Origin: Diphasiastrum complanatum
Taxonomy: Eukaryota; Streptophyta; Lycopodiopsida; Lycopodiales; Lycopodiaceae
DNA: 64,000 nt
Direction: 5' to 3'
Assembly (NCBI GenBank): GCA_029204225.1
Contig: CM055109.1
Location: 47,238,184-47,302,183, forward strand
Part shown: piece after piece, positions 61,455-64,000 of the stretch
Layout of the letters: each line of letters opens with the position of its first letter
How positions within the stretch are numbered: position 1 is the stretch's first letter
The notes under the pieces: generated by a model
What the model was told of the DNA's origin: nothing
Databases searched by the model: none
Seen by the model: the letters and a program-made list of their open reading frames with translations, nothing else
Position numbers and translations under genes: made by a program

Positions 61455-64000
61455 GATGGTGACTGTCCATCGCTGATCTCTCCCTCCCCCCCCCCTCTCG
61501 CCCTCCTCTCCCACCTCCATGGCACGTAAAACCAGGGGGAGCCCTTGCTCCCCCACTCCTCCCCGACCCCCTCCATCACCCTCTACCCCACCCCCATCCG
61601 CACCTACTGCCGCTCCACCTACTGCTTCGCCCCCCTCCTCCACTCCACGCTGCCCACCAATCTTCCGCTCCACCTACCTCCGCTCCATCTGCTGCCGACC
61701 AACACCAACCACCATTCTCTGTCCACCAACTGCCCTCCTCAGCTCCACCCGCTACCCTGCCCTACCCATCTGCTGATCTGCCCCCTTCTTCCGCTCCACC
61801 CGTTGCCCATTCACCCTCTTCTGCTCCACCTAATACCCTGCCCTACCCATCTGCTGCTCCGGCCGCCTCCTCCGCCCCACCTGCTGCCCTGTCCTGCCCA
61901 CTTGCTGCCCCTCCTCTCCACTCCCCCTCCACAAGCCATCCTGCTACTGAGCAACAGGTCCCTTCTACTGCGCAACAGACCCCCACTGCTGCGCAACAAC
62001 AATCCCACTCGAGCCCTCCCTCATTCCCTGTCCCTTCGACTCCCATCTCTACCAACGCTACTCCAGACACCCCCTTCTTGTCTCATGCCGACTACACCTC
62101 CAAATCCTTTGAGACTTTCCTAGCCTACCAACTGAAAGAATTGAAGGCAGATGTGCAAACTCTGAAACTGGAAATCATCCACCTACGCACAAAGAACCAA
62201 CAGCTCTGGACCGAAATGGAAAATGAATATGCTTCCCAGCCAGAAGAAGAGACAAAGATGCATGGGAGCATCCCGGGACCCCCTCCACACCACCTACATC
62301 TTGGAATATGGAACTGTAATGGCATACACTCATCATCCACGGCTGGAGATCTTACCGACTTCATCACAATCAGAGATATATTATTTTTTATGGAGACACA
62401 CGAGAGCCGAGAGAGAGGACTACCCACATTTGCAGGTTACAGATGGGATTCAGTTTATAGGACAGAGACTCGATCAGCGGGTGGCAGAGGTTCGGGTGGA
62501 GTTGCATGTCTTTATCGAGAGTCACTACAACCAGTTATAGAGTTTCTCCGACATGATGCACAGGCACGATACATATGGGCTCATATCACTAGGCGAGCTA
62601 TCGGTTTGGATAGGGATCTCTTCATTGCTGCCTGCTACTTCCCTTCAGAGTCCTCCTCCTTTGCAGACGGATCCGGCTCTCCTTATACTGATCTCTCCGC
62701 AAACATTGTCAGATTTACAAATCGGGGTTATGTCCTTCTCACTGGCGACTTTAATGCCAGGACTACTACCAGACAGGTGGATTTCCACGACATCATATTA
62801 CGTACACGAGCTATTGATTGTGAGGACATTGGCATCACTAGGAGCTCAGAGGATATGATGGGCCCTATCACGAGTTATGGAGAGTACGTACTACAGATGG
62901 GTGAGGCTCACGAGTTGGCCATTTACAATGGCTTGGCTTGCTGGCCACATTCTAGCAGATTCACTTGCCATCCACATAGTGGGGGACACAGTGTTGTCGA
63001 CTATCTCATGGGGTCACCAGCTTTTATCCCACTTATATCTGATTTCCACATTCTTCCCACTACCCTTTCCGATCACTCCTTCCTATCTTTCAGTATGGGC
63101 TCCATCCCGACTTCCCAACCACTCATTATTCCATCCATCTCTCGTGCACCCAAATACACTTTTGATCGCTCTCACATCAAGACATACCAGGAGGCCGTCA
63201 GTTCATTTCTTTGTCATTTTCCCCACCACACGTTGTTGGAAACACAGGCTATCTTCCTTACCACGTCACTACATACCGCTGCATCATTTTCCTTTCCCTC
63301 CAAACCACATCGACGCCCACCCACTCCGTCACACCCTATCCGACCTCCTCGGTTTGACGCCAAGTGTCGTATCCTCCGTCTCCAAGTCACCCAAGCTAGA
63401 TTGCATAATACACACCTTCTTCCTGCAGCTCGTCGATCTTTCCATTATGCCCTCTGACGGAAGAAACGGACGTATGAAACTCAAAAAGGGAAAAGCTTAG
63501 TCGATTCCCTTTGCAGTTCCACCTCCGGTGCCTTCTGGAGAGAATTCATCCCCCGTACCCCACCTCCTCCCCTCATTGACCTCCATACCTGGACTACATA
63601 CGCCACTACCTTATATACTGCACCCACGGACACACCCGTCTCCATTTCTCCCCGACCGACTACTTTCACTTTATTCACCCGGGACATGGTCCTGACCGCA
63701 TCAAAAGACTGAAAACCCGTCGCACCCGTGATATTGACGACCTTGAATACAAATACACTTTCACCGATCCTAGCCACTTTGCTTAATCGAGCAGTTGTCT
63801 CCGGCTTCCCTTCCTCCTGGTGCACCAACATCATCCACCCCATTCATAAAACTGGTGACCCCATGGACCCTAGTAACTATCGCACCATTATGATTGGACA
63901 TATCATTGCTAAGTTATATGGCACCATCCTCCAGTCAGCAATTAGTTCTAAGGCAGAGTCTAGGAGATTACATGCATTGGGCCAGGTAGGTTTCAGAGCA
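61453..64000 (+). mobile_element. LINE copy 2 (5' portion, runs off the window)
   Basis: Same family as copy 1, about 65-75 percent alike by eye in the endonuclease, and in the same orientation directly after its (CT)n tail. It starts CAGCGATGGTGACTGTCCAT-CGCTG (an inverted GCGATGG/CCATCGC repeat) and a C-rich leader, then the ORF from 61519. It includes the N-terminal region missing from copy 1. Confidence 0.88.
61519..64000 (+). pseudogene. LINE copy 2 ORF: Pro-rich N-terminus, coiled coil, endonuclease, RT start
   Basis: ATG 61519 (MARKTRGSPCSPTPP) opens a Pro/Ala/Ser-rich region. A frameshift near 61640 leads into the frame that carries PSSAPP and LPYPSA repeats, and Gln-rich QQVPSTAQQTPTAAQQQ. 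A coiled coil (about 62100-62230: ETFLAYQLKELKADVQTLKL, EIIHLRTKNQQLWTEMENEY) precedes the endonuclease. This shows LGIWNCNGIHSSS, METHESRERGLPTF, VLLTGDFNART (about 62750), GGHSVVDYLMGSP and LSDHSFLSF. A TGA at 63455 stands where copy 1 has Cys. The same frame continues with KKRTYETQKGKS and STSGAFWREFIPR; then a frameshift near 63695. RT begins VVSGFPSSWCTNIIHPIHKT and is cut by the window end. Confidence 0.88.

Noticed and set aside
61545-62123. A 192-codon Pro/Leu/His-rich ORF as a separate LINE ORF1
   Set aside because: It is an alternative frame of C-rich DNA; the frame with Pro/Ala/Ser repeats reads directly into the coiled coil and endonuclease.

Overview
The window looks like nuclear DNA of a large-genome land plant. 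It has GT-AG introns of 0.1 to several kb, a plant-type UBX-domain gene (PUX7/UBXD7-like) with very long introns, and dense layers of decayed Ty1/copia, Ty3/gypsy, LINE and hAT elements. Long (CT/GA)n and (TA)n microsatellites separate them. Intron size and repeat load would fit a fern or other seed-free vascular plant, or a gymnosperm, but nothing here fixes the clade. There are no prokaryotic operons, CRISPR arrays, rRNA genes or tRNA genes that I can support.

Layout. 1-2871: 5' part of a hAT-type transposon on the minus strand, broken by stops and frameshifts. 2872-4863: no gene. 4916-10331: a nearly intact 5.4 kb relative of that hAT element inside a (TA)n tract. It carries a five-exon transposase on the plus strand and a separate small gene convergent to it on the minus strand. 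10378-10938: two GC-rich foldback elements, also in (TA)n. 11.5-22.7 kb: widely spaced, spliced-looking exons on the minus strand from a gene I do not recognise, with a decayed Copia element between them (13.0-14.4 kb). 22.7-29.3 kb: simple repeats and no gene. 29.3-37 kb: decayed retroelements (coiled-coil ORF remnant, Gypsy protease, Copia gag-protease, a 343-codon ORF of unknown nature, Gypsy RT/RNase H). 37.2-39.3 kb: tandem duplication of about 1.1 kb with hairpin motifs. 41.5-43 kb: chromodomain-like tail of a Gypsy element. 45.7-53.9 kb: six 3' exons of the PUX7-like gene on the minus strand. 54.2-57.3 kb: remnants of a hAT, a Gypsy end plus LTR, a Gypsy RT and an LTR/primer-binding site. 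57.5-64.0 kb: two LINEs head to tail, the second running off the window.

How the parts relate. The PUX7-like gene is the only identifiable host gene. Its located exons join in phase and encode the UAS thioredoxin-like domain, a UIM-like motif and the UBX domain, which are expected to act in p97/CDC48-ubiquitin pathways. Its 5' exons were not found. Everything from 54 kb to the window end, including the LINE pair, is therefore either inside its upstream intron or beyond its 5' end. The most interesting candidate for a new system is the hAT family. Two diverged members share the terminus CATAG and dense palindromic subterminal repeats, but each has its own repeat sequence. The intact member also seems to have a second, independently promoted gene.
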